Origin: Pseudodesulfovibrio alkaliphilus | GTDB taxonomy: Bacteria > Desulfobacterota > Desulfovibrionia > Desulfovibrionales > Desulfovibrionaceae | DNA: 41,540 bases | Direction: 5' to 3' | Assembly (NCBI RefSeq): GCF_009729555.1 | Contig: NZ_WODC01000012.1 | Location: 1 to 41,540, forward strand | Shown: one piece after another, positions 1-9,030 of the stretch | How the letters are laid out: the number at the start of each line of letters is the position of its first letter | Position numbering within the stretch: the first letter of the stretch is position 1 | The notes under the pieces: model-generated | What the model was told of the DNA's origin: nothing | The model's input: the letters and a program-made list of their open reading frames with translations, nothing else | The model's database searches: none | Position numbers and translations under genes: made by a program

Positions 1-2
1 AC

Positions 3-59
3 ATTCGCAAACAAGAGCAGGAAGATAAGCGAATCGAACAACTGAAATTCCGCCTTTAG
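3..59 (+). CDS. C-terminal end of an unknown protein (partial)
   Basis: An open frame enters from the left edge and stops with TAG at 57-59. Only 18 residues are visible, rich in Lys, Arg, Glu and Gln, so it could be the tail of a helical or coiled-coil protein. The stop codon lies inside a small hairpin (CCGCC-TTTA-GGCGG, 50-63). Two further GC hairpins follow (72-88 and about 101-117). An IS remnant lies just downstream. No family can be assigned from so short a piece, and a chance frame cannot be excluded. Confidence 0.3.
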   Translation: MRKQEQEDKRIEQLKFRL

Positions 60-100
60 GCGGTTCTTAAAGCCGCTTTGAGCGGCTCACAAACTCAAGC

Positions 101-118
101 CCCCGGCTTTGCCGGGGG
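101..118. terminator. GC hairpin at the end of the IS remnant
   Basis: CCCCCGGC-TTT-GCCGGGGG forms a perfect 8-bp stem with a 3-nt loop. It lies just past the 3' end of the transposase remnant on the minus strand. No clear U-tract follows on either strand, so termination is inferred from stem stability and position only. Confidence 0.4.
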
Positions 119-125
119 TCATGAC

Positions 126-323
126 TCAGTCCTGAAAAAGCCCTTTTGCAGCCATGAGGCCGCCATGCCCCTGCCTGCATCTGATCCAGGAAAACATCCA
201 GAGCAGCATTTGAGCCCAAAAATGTTGCATCGCCCGCAGCCACTTCTTGAAGTTGAACGCCGCAGCCGCCATGAACAGGTTGATGCTGACGTGGCGCTCG
301 AGCCACGCGGACGAGCCACGCAA
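126..323 (-). pseudogene. IS5-type transposase, C-terminal remnant
   Basis: The frame encodes about 65 residues. The core (HVSINLFMAAAAFNFKKWLR) has the 'hhNLhhAAhAFNLKKhLR' look of the C-terminal end of IS5-group DDE transposases. The DDE catalytic core and N-terminus are missing: upstream on this strand the sequence runs directly into the tRNA terminator at 331-358. The Met at 323 is therefore probably not a real start, and this is a broken insertion-sequence relic. No terminal inverted repeats are recognisable. Family assignment rests on remembered C-terminal patterns and is moderate. Confidence 0.55.
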
Positions 324-358
324 ACGAAAAACGGGTTACAGCGATTGCTGTAACCCGT
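321..358 (-). terminator. Terminator of the tRNA-Gln/tRNA-Glu transcript
   Basis: A perfect 12-bp inverted repeat (331-342 and 347-358, loop GATT) is followed on the minus strand by TTTTCGTTTG. It lies 11 nt past the CCA end of tRNA-Glu. This is a canonical intrinsic terminator for the two-tRNA transcript. The IS remnant begins immediately beyond it. Confidence 0.85.
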
Positions 359-368
359 TGATTCTGCT

Positions 369-446
369 TGGCGTCCCCAAGGGGATTTGAACCCCTGTTA
401 ACGGCGTGAAAGGCCGTCGTCCTGGACCAGGCTAGACGATGGGGAC
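369..446 (-). tRNA. tRNA-Glu (anticodon UUC)
   Basis: Cloverleaf on the minus strand: 7-bp acceptor GTCCCCA/TGGGGAC, anticodon stem ACGGC/GCCGT with loop CTTTCAC (anticodon TTC), and T-loop TTCAAAT. The CCA end is encoded at 369-371. It is the second gene of a tRNA-Gln/tRNA-Glu pair sharing one promoter and terminator. Confidence 0.95.
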
Positions 447-453
447 GCATTTG

Positions 454-528
454 TGGCTGGGCTGCAAGGACTCGAACCTTGATTAACGGAGCCAGAACCC
501 GTCGTCCTGCCAATTGAACGACAGCCCA
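454..528 (-). tRNA. tRNA-Gln (anticodon CUG)
   Basis: Minus-strand cloverleaf with acceptor TGGGCTG/CAGCCCA, discriminator G and encoded CCA (454-456). The anticodon stem ACGGG/TCCGT encloses the loop TTCTGGC, giving anticodon CTG. The T-loop is GTTCGAG. It is first in the tRNA pair, 7 nt upstream of tRNA-Glu. Confidence 0.95.
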
Positions 529-541
529 GCAGCGAGAAGTT

Positions 542-570
542 GATTTAAGGGTTGGCTCCCCTCATGTCAA
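542..570 (-). promoter_or_regulatory. sigma-70-type promoter of the tRNA pair
   Basis: Read on the minus strand, TTGACA (565-570), a 17-nt spacer and TAAATC (542-547) precede tRNA-Gln by 13 nt. The -35 box is perfect and the spacing optimal. It lies just after the stop codon of the 116-residue gene. Confidence 0.75.
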
Positions 571-588
571 CCTCTTTTTGCGATTACC

Positions 589-939
589 TTAAACAGCTCT
601 GGCGAGCTGGCGGGTGCGCTTCTTCAGCTTGTTGATCTTGCGGCGTACACGGTCGCGCTGGGTGCGGTCGGTGAGTCCGTCTTTCTCGGTGCGCAGGCTG
701 CGGATGATCCGCTTGGTCTCGTGGATCTGCTTCTTGTAGGGGGATATGGCCTCCTCCTCCACGATGCCGAACACGGTCTTGATCTCGGCAACCAGGTCTT
801 CCTTGCTTTTGCCGGAAGCGCCGACGACCATGGGCAGCTTGTTCATGCACAGGGCGCGCAGCTCCTTGGCGGTCATCTTTTCGAGGGGCTTGGTCAGGCC
901 AAGCTCGTCAAAGGCGATTTCTTTGGTCTCTTCGCTCAT
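589..939 (-). CDS. Small protein with Rho-N/SAP-like motif and basic C-terminus
   Basis: This gene encodes 116 residues. Residues about 15-55 (KPLEKMTAKELRALC followed by GKSKEDLVAEI) resemble the helix-extended-loop-helix of Rho N-terminal or SAP-type nucleic-acid-binding domains. The last 35 residues are strongly basic (RTQRDRVRRKINKLKKRTRQ) and probably helical. A nucleic-acid-binding role is inferred; no exact family is recognised. The start is supported by AAGGAG 6 nt before the ATG. It is last in a minus-strand run after the Usp and DUF721 genes, 36 nt downstream of the latter. No convincing hairpin separates it from the tRNA promoter. Confidence 0.75.
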   Translation of the reverse strand: MSEETKEIAFDELGLTKPLEKMTAKELRALCMNKLPMVVGASGKSKEDLVAEIKTVFGIVEEEAISPYKKQIHETKRIIRSLRTEKDGLTDRTQRDRVRRKINKLKKRTRQLARAV

Positions 940-975
940 GATACACTCCTTGAATGCCCCCGGGGGCGCAATTTC

Positions 976-1461
976 TCACTTGTCGGCAAACATGCGCTGA
1001 TAGGCCCTGTAGCATTGGCCTATGGCCGAATCCGAAGGCAGCGCAGTATCCAATCCGCCCAGATTTTCAGGCTTTTTCAGCTTTTTCGGTCGGGTGATCT
1101 CCTGCTCGGGAAAGTCCCCGTCCAAAGGAACTCTGCCGTTTAGCAGTTCAAATGTCACTTTGTCAAAGACTTCTTTGCCCAAAAACCCGTTTATCTTGCC
1201 AAGCAGCAGGGGGCCGAGAAACTGCGCTTCCTGCATGACCATCGGGTCTTCGGCGGCGAGGATCAGGCGGGAGCCGCGATGTCCCAGCGGGCGGGCCAGC
1301 GGGGCCATGTCGCCCATGAGCCGGTCCCATTCGCGCCAGAGCCGGACAAGGGCCATTCCGCCGCTGGTGTCGATCCTGCCGAGAAAGTCCGGCAGGGCGC
1401 TTCCGATGCGGACGACCTTGTTGCGCCGCCCGCTTCGGCTGTGGTGTCTCAGAAAGGCCAT
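976..1461 (-). CDS. DUF721/DciA-like protein
   Basis: This gene encodes 161 residues. The N-terminal two thirds match the DUF721 (DciA-like) pattern: a short basic N-terminus, then 'LVRLWREWDRLMGDMAPLARP' and 'LGHRGSRLILAAEDPMVMQE', the region that folds like a KH domain in DciA. DciA loads the replicative helicase in many bacteria lacking DnaC/DnaI, but DUF721 members vary and the C-terminal half here (KKLKKPENL) is lineage-specific. The ATG at 1461 was chosen because a longer in-frame extension would run inside the upstream Usp gene; AGGG lies 11 nt upstream. Its start lies 30 nt past the Usp stop. Function is inferred from the family only. Confidence 0.75.
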   Translation of the reverse strand: MAFLRHHSRSGRRNKVVRIGSALPDFLGRIDTSGGMALVRLWREWDRLMGDMAPLARPLGHRGSRLILAAEDPMVMQEAQFLGPLLLGKINGFLGKEVFDKVTFELLNGRVPLDGDFPEQEITRPKKLKKPENLGGLDTALPSDSAIGQCYRAYQRMFADK

Positions 1462-1490
1462 TGCTGCGTGATCCCTGCCGCCGTCCGGCC

Positions 1491-2381
1491 CTACATGCAG
1501 ACCCGGGCGCGGTAGTTGACGATGAGCGAAGGGCAGCCGGGCGATAGGGCCACCTGGATCACCGTGGAGCCTATGAAGGATTTGGTCAACTCCTCGCTCG
1601 ACGAGTACTGGGCCATGATCACGAGGTCCGCCCGGTTCCAGCGGGCGTGTTTGATGATCTCGGCATAGGGTACGCCCTCCCAGCATTCGAAGGAGTGGCT
1701 GATGCCCGTCAGCGCTTTGCTGTAACGTCGCTCCATGCGGTCCTTGATCCGGTCGATGAACACGTTCATGTCCTGCATGTAGTACTCGGGATTGGGACAA
1801 TTCTGGCCGATGTCGATGACATGGAAGATGTCAAGATGGGCGTCGTAGGTCCGGGCCACCTGGATGGCATAGCACAGGGCCGAGTCCGAGGGGGTCGAGA
1901 AGTCCGTGGCCATGACGATGCGTTTGACATCCGAGACCTTGGGGTCTTCGTCGGTGACAACCATGACCGGGCAGAAGACATTGGCGCAGACCTTGCGGAT
2001 GGTGGTGTCCACCACTCCCCACATGCGGTCCGGCCGGACCATGCCCGAGCGGTGGTGGCCCATGACCACCAGATCCACGCCTTCAGTGTGAATGATCTTG
2101 AGCAGATGCTCCTGCGCAGCGCCAGTGACCACCCGGATGGTGTGGTTGGGGATGTCCTTGAGGTCGTCGGCATAGAGCTCGGCGATCTTGCGCCGGGCCG
2201 ATTCCACAAGCTGTTCGGTGGGGATCACCTCCTCGAAAGAGGACCAGGGATCGCAGCAGATGGGCAGGGCGTGGTACAGCACAAGATCGGAGCCGTGTCT
2301 GCGGGCAAGGTCAAAGGCGGCCCGGGGGGCGGTCCCGATGCCTATCTGCGGGGTGGCGGCCAGCAGTATCTTCTTGAACAT
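1491..2381 (-). CDS. Tandem-domain universal stress protein
   Basis: This gene encodes 296 residues with two Usp (UspA-type Rossmann-like) domains. Domain 1 starts at MFKKILLAATP and ends around residue 140 (VMGHHRSGMVRPDRMWGVV, then CPVMVV). Domain 2 begins at VKRIVMATDFS and ends with SPGCPSLIV. Domain 1 carries a GHH-RSG variant of the G-2x-G-9x-G(S/T) nucleotide loop, and domain 2 ends IGSTVIQVA, so ATP binding is possible but not certain. Usp proteins are cytoplasmic and induced under starvation, oxidative or respiratory stress. AAGGAG precedes the ATG by 5 nt. It heads the run Usp, DUF721, Rho-N-like protein. Confidence 0.9.
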   Translation of the reverse strand: MFKKILLAATPQIGIGTAPRAAFDLARRHGSDLVLYHALPICCDPWSSFEEVIPTEQLVESARRKIAELYADDLKDIPNHTIRVVTGAAQEHLLKIIHTEGVDLVVMGHHRSGMVRPDRMWGVVDTTIRKVCANVFCPVMVVTDEDPKVSDVKRIVMATDFSTPSDSALCYAIQVARTYDAHLDIFHVIDIGQNCPNPEYYMQDMNVFIDRIKDRMERRYSKALTGISHSFECWEGVPYAEIIKHARWNRADLVIMAQYSSSEELTKSFIGSTVIQVALSPGCPSLIVNYRARVCM

Positions 2382-2655
2382 GGCGTCTCCTTGTCTGGGC
2401 GACCTGGGGTCGTTCCGGGGCGAGTGAGTCCGTGCGGTGCAACGGGTGACCTGGGTATTATTAATGACTATCGTACTTTCGGCGAAGCGGGCAAGTACAA
2501 ACCCAGCCTCCCGGAGGCTTTGCCCCGCTCTTTGGGCCTGGCGTCCCGGCCCTCGCCGGACTGGCCCTTTATCGCAAGGCCCGCTTCCCGTCTTTCTGCC
2601 TATACCCGTTCACGCCCCTGACAACAACCGGATTATCGCCGCCAAGGGATTGTGC

Positions 2656-2684
2656 TTGACGCTGCCCGGTTCTTGGGCTAGGTA
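2656..2684 (+). promoter_or_regulatory. Promoter of sahR-ahcY
   Basis: TTGACG (2656-2661), a 17-nt spacer and TAGGTA (2679-2684) give a plausible sigma-70-type promoter. Transcription would start near 2691, just upstream of the SahR palindrome, so bound repressor would block initiation or early elongation. The -10 box is weak. Confidence 0.5.
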
Positions 2685-2697
2685 ACGATCATTCCGT

Positions 2698-2717
2698 ATA
2701 TCAAGATATCCTGATAT
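2698..2717. promoter_or_regulatory. SahR-type operator palindrome
   Basis: ATATCAAGATATCCTGATAT is a near-perfect 20-bp palindrome (one mismatched pair) ending 10 bp before the sahR start codon. SahR, an ArsR-family regulator of the methionine/SAM cycle, is known to bind AT-rich palindromes of this kind near ahcY and related genes. Autoregulation is inferred from position. Confidence 0.8.
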
Positions 2718-2727
2718 AAGGCGAAAT

Positions 2728-3639
2728 ATGGAAATAATAAAATATTGCAAAGCGTTGTCTGATGAGACCCGGGCCAGACTGGTCAATGTTCTGCTCGAAT
2801 ACGAGTTGAACGTGGGCGAGGTCGTGCAGGTCATGGGCATGGGGCAGTCGCGCATATCGCGTCATTTGAAGATATTGTCCGATTCCGGGCTGGTGGAGGT
2901 GCGGCGCGACGGCCTGTGGGCCTTTTACCGGGCCAGCGAGGGGGGCAACGGGCGCGAGTTCCTGGACGGCGTGGCCCCGCTCATGGCGGGCGAAAACGTC
3001 CTCAGGCGCGACCGCAACGTGGCGGTCAAGGTCATCCGGGAGCGCACCGCAGCCACTCGCCAGTTTTTTGACGACATCGCCCCGGAATGGGACCGGATGA
3101 CCGCCGAGGTGCTGGGCGAGCTGGACCTGGGGAGCGAGATTCAGGCCCGGCTGCCGCGGTGTGCCTGCGCCGCGGACCTGGGCTGCGGCCCGGGCGACAT
3201 GCTGGAGATTCTGGCCGCCAGCGCGGACGTGGTCATCGGCGTGGACAATTCGCCCCGGATGCTGGAGCTGGCCGAGGAGCGTTTTTCGGGCGACGCCAGC
3301 ATGAGTCTGCGCATAGGAGAACTGACCCATCTGCCTCTGCGCGACTGGGAGACGGATTGCGCGGTCATGTCCCTGGTGCTTCACCACCTGCCCCGGCCGC
3401 TGGACGCCATCCGCGAGGCCGGGCGCGTGCTCAAGACCGGCGGCAGACTGCTCATCGCCGAGTTCGAGCGCCACGGCAACGAGCTGATGCGGAGCGAATA
3501 CGGCGACCGCAGGCTGGGCATACCCAGCCAGAAGATGCTCGACTGGCTCGATCAGGCGCGTTTTGATGTGGTCGGTGTCACCCGTTTCAGTGTCAACATG
3601 GGCCTTGTGGTCGTCGTGTACGAGGCCGAGAAAAAATAG
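2728..3639 (+). CDS. sahR: SahR-type regulator: ArsR winged helix fused to a SAM-dependent methyltransferase domain
   Basis: This gene encodes 303 residues. Residues 1-75 form an ArsR winged helix with recognition segment [10 protein letters not shown] (41-50). Residues about 105-300 form a class I methyltransferase domain with motif [12 protein letters not shown] (150-160) and an acidic strand VIGVDNS. No ArsR metal-site Cys cluster is evident, which fits sensing of S-adenosylhomocysteine or SAM through the methyltransferase fold rather than metal. It lies 25 nt upstream of ahcY, as the homologous pair does in Desulfovibrio. It is expected to repress ahcY and itself and to release DNA when SAH accumulates. 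AAGG lies 6 nt before the ATG. Whether it still methylates anything cannot be seen. Confidence 0.88.
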   Translation: MEIIKYCKALSDETRARLVNVLLEYELNVGEVVQVMGMGQSRISRHLKILSDSGLVEVRRDGLWAFYRASEGGNGREFLDGVAPLMAGENVLRRDRNVAVKVIRERTAATRQFFDDIAPEWDRMTAEVLGELDLGSEIQARLPRCACAADLGCGPGDMLEILAASADVVIGVDNSPRMLELAEERFSGDASMSLRIGELTHLPLRDWETDCAVMSLVLHHLPRPLDAIREAGRVLKTGGRLLIAEFERHGNELMRSEYGDRRLGIPSQKMLDWLDQARFDVVGVTRFSVNMGLVVVVYEAEKK

Positions 3640-3664
3640 CAACCAACCCCTTTGGAGGAATTCA

Positions 3665-5095
3665 ATGACCAAGAACATCAAGCCCGTGGACCCCGCCTGC
3701 GAAAACAAGGTCGCCGACATGTCCCTGGCCGGTTGGGGCCTCATGGAGATGCAGCTCTCCGAGCGCGAAATGCCCGGCCTCATGGCCCTGATCGAGAAGC
3801 ACGGCAGGGATAAGCCCCTCTCGGGCTTCAAGGTCATGGGCTCGCTGCACATGACCATCCAGACCGCCATGCTCATCAAGTGCCTGTATGAGCTGGGCGC
3901 GGACATCCGTTGGGCGTCCTGCAACATCTTCTCGACCCAGGACCACGCTGCCGCGGCCATCGCCCAGTCGGGCATGGCCAAGGTCTTCGCCTGGAAGGGC
4001 GAGACCCTTGAGGAATACTGGTGGTGCACCGAGCAGGCCCTGACCTGGCCCGACGGCTCAGGCCCGGACCTCATTGTGGACGATGGCGGCGACGCCACCC
4101 TCATGGTCCACCAGGGCGTCAAGGTGGAGGCCGACCCCGGCCTGTGCGACAAAGAATACGATGTGGACGAGTTTCAGATCATCATGGACCGCCTCAAGGC
4201 GGGGCTGATCACCAGCCCCGGCAAATGGACGGCCATGGCCAAAAAGATTCGCGGCGTGTCCGAGGAAACCACTACCGGCGTGCATCGGCTTTACGAGATG
4301 CAGCGCACGGGCGAGCTGCTCTTCCCGGCCATCAACGTCAACGACTCGGTGACCAAGTCCAAGTTCGACAACCTCTACGGCTGCCGGGAGTCCCTGGCAG
4401 ACGGCATCAAGCGGGCCACTGACGTGATGGTGGCCGGCAAGGTGGTTGTCGTGGTGGGCTACGGCGATGTGGGCAAGGGGTGCGCCCAGTCCATGCGCGG
4501 CTTCGGCGCCCGCGTGCTGGTCACGGAGATCGACCCCATCTGCGCCCTGCAGGCCGCCATGGAGGGCTACGAAGTCACCACCATGGCCGATGCGGCGCCC
4601 AGAGGGGACATCTTCGTCACCTGCACCGGCAATTACCATGTCGTTACCGGCGAGCACATGGATGCCATGAAGGACGAGGCCATCCTCTGCAACATCGGCC
4701 ATTTCGACTCCGAGATCGAAATGGCCCACCTGGAGAAGAATCCCAAGGCGGTCAAGAAAACCGTCAAACCCCAGGTGGACAAGTGGACCCTGCCCTCGGG
4801 CAAGTCCCTCATCGTCCTGGCCGAGGGGCGGCTGGTCAACCTGGGTTGCGCCACCGGCCATCCGAGTTTTGTCATGTCCAACTCCTTCACCAATCAGGTG
4901 CTGGCCCAGCTTGATCTGGCCGGGAACGACTACGACCCCAGGGTCATGATCCTGCCCAAGAAACTGGACGAGGAAGTGGCCCGGCTGCATCTGGAACGCC
5001 TGGGCGTCAAGCTCGAAAAGCTGACCAGGAAGCAGGCCGAGTACATCGGCGTGGATATCGAGGGCCCGTACAAGCCCGACCATTACCGTTACTAG
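3665..5095 (+). CDS. ahcY: Adenosylhomocysteinase (SAH hydrolase)
   Basis: This gene encodes 476 residues, the length of the bacterial long-form enzyme. It splits S-adenosylhomocysteine into adenosine and homocysteine with tightly bound NAD+, relieving product inhibition of methyltransferases. Visible signatures are [13 protein letters not shown] near the N-terminus, the substrate region [20 protein letters not shown], the NAD loop GYGDVGKG around residues 264-271, and the C-terminal KPDHYRY that reaches the neighbouring subunit's NAD. The start at 3665 follows GGAGG at 3653-3657. A longer in-frame extension would overlap sahR and was rejected. It is cotranscribed with sahR and closed by a terminator at 5111. 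Confidence 0.98.
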   Translation: MTKNIKPVDPACENKVADMSLAGWGLMEMQLSEREMPGLMALIEKHGRDKPLSGFKVMGSLHMTIQTAMLIKCLYELGADIRWASCNIFSTQDHAAAAIAQSGMAKVFAWKGETLEEYWWCTEQALTWPDGSGPDLIVDDGGDATLMVHQGVKVEADPGLCDKEYDVDEFQIIMDRLKAGLITSPGKWTAMAKKIRGVSEETTTGVHRLYEMQRTGELLFPAINVNDSVTKSKFDNLYGCRESLADGIKRATDVMVAGKVVVVVGYGDVGKGCAQSMRGFGARVLVTEIDPICALQAAMEGYEVTTMADAAPRGDIFVTCTGNYHVVTGEHMDAMKDEAILCNIGHFDSEIEMAHLEKNPKAVKKTVKPQVDKWTLPSGKSLIVLAEGRLVNLGCATGHPSFVMSNSFTNQVLAQLDLAGNDYDPRVMILPKKLDEEVARLHLERLGVKLEKLTRKQAEYIGVDIEGPYKPDHYRY

Positions 5096-5110
5096 CATTG
5101 CGGCGAAACA

Positions 5111-5132
5111 GGGGGCTTCGGCCCCCTTCTTC
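5111..5132 (+). terminator. Terminator of sahR-ahcY
   Basis: GGGGGC-TTCG-GCCCCC is a 6-bp stem closed by a stable UUCG tetraloop and followed by TTCTTC, starting 15 nt after the ahcY stop. Confidence 0.8.
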
Positions 5133-5200
5133 GTCATCTGCCGGGTCATGCGGACATTTCGTGGAGGCGGACCGGGCAGGGATGTGGTATGAGGAGAGCC

Positions 5201-6178
5201 ATGCGCAACACCCCATCAGCCGTAACCGCCTGTTTTGCGATGGCCTTGCCGGTCCTGGCTCTGCTGGCTTCGCTCTGGCACGCTTCGGCCCATGCCTTTG
5301 AGGTGACGGTCAGGGTGTCCAGCGTCAAGGTGGATTTCGGCCTGCCCCATGCGCCGGAGAACCTGCTGGACAACGACCCGTCCACTGCCTGGGTCGGCGG
5401 CGGCGTGGGGCCGGGTGTCGGCCAGTGGATAGAATTGTCCTTCGGGGTGCCCACGCGGGTCGCGCGGCTGGGGATTTTCAACGGCCACCAGGGCGAGGGG
5501 CGGTTCCACCAGTTCCGACGTATCCGCTCGGGCCGGGTGGTCTATCCCGACGGGACCGAGACGCGCTTTTGGCTGCGCGACGAACCCGGCGAGCAGATGG
5601 TGCGGTGCAGCGGCAGGCCCTACAAGTCGCTGCGCATCGTGGTGGACGACGTGTTTCCCAAGGGCGAGCTGACGGCCAAGGTCAAGCTGGCCGTGTCCGA
5701 GATCAAGCTGTATCTTTCGCTCACGGCCCCTCCCGGCGGGGATTCGGCGCTCGACGGACCCGACCCGGCCCGGCTGATGGCGCCGCCGCCCACAGACCCC
5801 TCGGCCGCCGTGCCCGAGCCCCTGATGGCCCTGCTTCGGGAATTCTACGTCAGGCAGACCACGCTCTCGCCTGACTTTGCGGAACTCTTCGCCGCCGATG
5901 TGCGCGACCGCAACGACTTTCAGTTCGAAATATTCCGGGAAATGCAGCGCCAGCGCGGCACATTCAAGGCGTTGCGTTCCGCCGAGGTGGACACCTCGGG
6001 CCTGGGGTTCGAAATGGTCAGAAACGAGGGTAAGTTCGCCGAGGTGCGCGTCTTTGGCGCCTACCGGGTCAAGGTGGCGCATCTGGACAGGAATCTGGAG
6101 GAGGACTCGGTCTTTGTGGTGGTGGAAGACCCTGATGGATGGCGGATCGTCGAGTTGGACGGGCAGGAAGGATTTTAA
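5201..6178 (+). CDS. Exported discoidin-like (F5/8 type C) domain protein
   Basis: This gene encodes 325 residues. An N-terminal signal peptide is clear (basic start, then CFAMALPVLALLASLW, cleavage around ASAHA-FE). Residues about 30-170 resemble an NADase-type or discoidin-like sugar-binding beta sandwich: VDFGLPHAPENLLDNDPSTAWVG, then 'GQWIELSFGVPTRVARLGIFNG', with the usual 'LLDGDPSTAW' motif. The C-terminal part (about 210-325) has an alpha+beta character and is unrecognised. The ATG at 5201 was preferred over 5189 because GAGGAG sits at the right distance before it. It probably acts in the periplasm or envelope; the ligand is unknown. It is a single gene convergent with moeA. Confidence 0.7.
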   Translation: MRNTPSAVTACFAMALPVLALLASLWHASAHAFEVTVRVSSVKVDFGLPHAPENLLDNDPSTAWVGGGVGPGVGQWIELSFGVPTRVARLGIFNGHQGEGRFHQFRRIRSGRVVYPDGTETRFWLRDEPGEQMVRCSGRPYKSLRIVVDDVFPKGELTAKVKLAVSEIKLYLSLTAPPGGDSALDGPDPARLMAPPPTDPSAAVPEPLMALLREFYVRQTTLSPDFAELFAADVRDRNDFQFEIFREMQRQRGTFKALRSAEVDTSGLGFEMVRNEGKFAEVRVFGAYRVKVAHLDRNLEEDSVFVVVEDPDGWRIVELDGQEGF

Positions 6179-6202
6179 TCAGACATCAGTTCTTCCGGTT
6201 GC

Positions 6203-7465
6203 TTACACTATCCAGACATCAATCATCCGGCCTTGGTCCAGCCCCTCGGAGTCGGCCGGGATGGCGGTCAGGCCGTGGGCCTGGAGCATGGTCCGCAACA
6301 GGCCCGACTTGCCGAGCACCGGATGGGCCAGCGGCAGAGCATCCTGGCGCGGTTCGAGCCGGATGCGTACATAGTCTTCGCGGCCGGGCCTGGAGGCCAC
6401 GTTGCGTGCCAGCTCGGCCCGGACCATGGGGCGCCTGGACGGGTAAAAGGCGGCACCGTCGCCCTGGAGGTGGCGCAGCAGCGGCAGCACCAGGACGTGC
6501 ATGACAACCAGGGATGAGGTCACCTGACCCGGCAGGCCGAGGATGGGTCTGCCCGAGGCTCGGCCCAGGATGGTGGGTTTTCCCGGGCTCAGGGCCACTC
6601 CGTGGGCCAGCACGGCAGCGTCGTCAAGGGCTTCAATGGCCTGCACAGAGAGATCGCGTACGCCTATGGAGCTGCCGCCGGAGAGCAGGACCGCGTCGTT
6701 GTCGGTCACGGCCCGGTTCAGGGCCTGGGTCAGGCTTTCCAAATCATCCGGGATCACCCCGTAGTGGCGGGGGAGACCTCCGGCCCGTGCGGTCAAAGCG
6801 GCCAGGGTGTGGCTGTTCACGTCCCGCACCTGTCCGGGCCTGGGAGTCTGGCGAACGCCCACCACCTCGTCTCCGGTGGACAGGATGGCCACACGCGGCC
6901 GCCGGACCAGGGCCATCTCCTGAAACCCCAGGGCGGCAGCAAGCCCTATCTCCTGCGGCCGCATGACCGTTCCCGCGGTCAGGGCGGGCTGGCCCTGGCT
7001 CGCATCCTCGCCGCGTTGCATCACGTTTTCGCCGGGGGCCACGCTTTTTCGCATCTCAATGGTGGTCCCGTCCATCTCGCCTGTATGTTCGACCATGACC
7101 ACCGCGTCTGCGCCACGGGGCAGCAGGCCGCCCGTGGGAATCCTGGCGCACTGGCCGGGATCGAGGGCTGTTTGCGGCATCGCGTCGATGGTCAGGGTGG
7201 CCGCGCATTCAAGGTAGGCGGGGTTGGATTCGCTGGCCCCGAACACGTCGCGGGCGCTGACCGCGAAGCCGTCCATGCACGAGCGGTCGAGCAGGGGCCA
7301 GTCATGCCCGGCTATCAGATCCTGGGCCAGGATGCGGCCATCGGCCTCGGACAGGTCGCACTGATCGGCGTCAAGGGCGGGAAATTCCCGCAGCAGTTCC
7401 TCGAAACGGGCGCGGCTGATGATGGTGAAGAAGCCGTGAGGCAAGGGGTGCGTGGGCGTGGACAT
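6203..7465 (-). CDS. moeA: Molybdopterin molybdenumtransferase MoeA
   Basis: This gene encodes 420 residues, normal for MoeA. It inserts molybdate (or tungstate) into adenylylated molybdopterin, the last common step of Mo/W cofactor synthesis, needed for formate dehydrogenases and related enzymes. Motifs seen include RSCMDGFAV, RIPTGGLLPRGADAVVMVEH, RPRVAILSTGDEVV, LLSGGSSIGVRD and LGLPGQVTSSLV, covering domains II, III and I. The C-terminal domain IV starts around FYPSRRPMVRAEL. The ATG at 7465 (MSTPTHP) is preferred to a longer frame whose extra N-terminus is not MoeA-like, although no strong ribosome-binding site is seen. It is convergent with the discoidin gene. Confidence 0.95.
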   Translation of the reverse strand: MSTPTHPLPHGFFTIISRARFEELLREFPALDADQCDLSEADGRILAQDLIAGHDWPLLDRSCMDGFAVSARDVFGASESNPAYLECAATLTIDAMPQTALDPGQCARIPTGGLLPRGADAVVMVEHTGEMDGTTIEMRKSVAPGENVMQRGEDASQGQPALTAGTVMRPQEIGLAAALGFQEMALVRRPRVAILSTGDEVVGVRQTPRPGQVRDVNSHTLAALTARAGGLPRHYGVIPDDLESLTQALNRAVTDNDAVLLSGGSSIGVRDLSVQAIEALDDAAVLAHGVALSPGKPTILGRASGRPILGLPGQVTSSLVVMHVLVLPLLRHLQGDGAAFYPSRRPMVRAELARNVASRPGREDYVRIRLEPRQDALPLAHPVLGKSGLLRTMLQAHGLTAIPADSEGLDQGRMIDVWIV

Positions 7466-7534
7466 GGGCACCACGCTACAGGCCGGGCGGGCCGATGGCA
7501 AGCGGCAGGGCTTTTGATGCCGGATCGGCACCGA

Positions 7535-7936
7535 TTATCGGCGGGCCTTTGCATACTCCCCGACAAGCGCGTCCTTGTGCATGATGTGCTCGACGATCCA
7601 GTCGTTGACGAACAGGGAGACCCCCTGGGGGGTGATGATCTCTCCGTTCTCAATGAGACGCCACAGGGTTTTGACCCGCATCATCAGCAGAACGTGCTCT
7701 GCCGCATGGGCGTCCCGGTCGGGGTAGCCGATCCGCTCCATGTATGTTTCTTCTTCCTTGAAGTGGTAGCGGGTGTATGCCTTGAGGCGTTCGAAGACAT
7801 CCTTGAGAATGGCCTTGCCTTGGTCCCGGCCGATGGCGGTCATGAGGTCGTTGGCGATGGCGAAGAGGTGTTTGTGCTGCTCGTCAATGACCGGGTCGCC
7901 GATGTCCAAGACCGTGGTCCAATCAGGATAGTGCAT
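7535..7936 (-). CDS. Bacteriohemerythrin
   Basis: This gene encodes 133 residues, a single hemerythrin domain. The diiron ligands are all visible: H21 (DEQHKHLF), H58 and E62 (YHFKEEE), H77 and H81 (HAAEHVLLM), H117 and D122 (HIMHKD). Such proteins bind O2 at a non-heme diiron site and are common in anaerobic sulfate reducers, where they are thought to sense, store or deliver O2 to detoxifying enzymes. The start at 7936 has GGAGG 6 nt upstream, and the gene begins 13 nt after argB on the same strand, so it is probably cotranscribed with argB. No fused sensor domain is present, so it is cytoplasmic. Confidence 0.95.
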   Translation of the reverse strand: MHYPDWTTVLDIGDPVIDEQHKHLFAIANDLMTAIGRDQGKAILKDVFERLKAYTRYHFKEEETYMERIGYPDRDAHAAEHVLLMMRVKTLWRLIENGEIITPQGVSLFVNDWIVEHIMHKDALVGEYAKARR

Positions 7937-7949
7937 GTGCGTCCTCCGC

Positions 7950-8927
<978 letters not shown>

Positions 8928-9030
8928 TCAATATCCGTCGCATCTGGATCCGTCGAGTCCGGCCCCGGTTGCAGGGCCTGACGCTTTGGCCTACACTGAC
9001 CGCCTAACCAAGCCGCACAAGGAGATTTTC

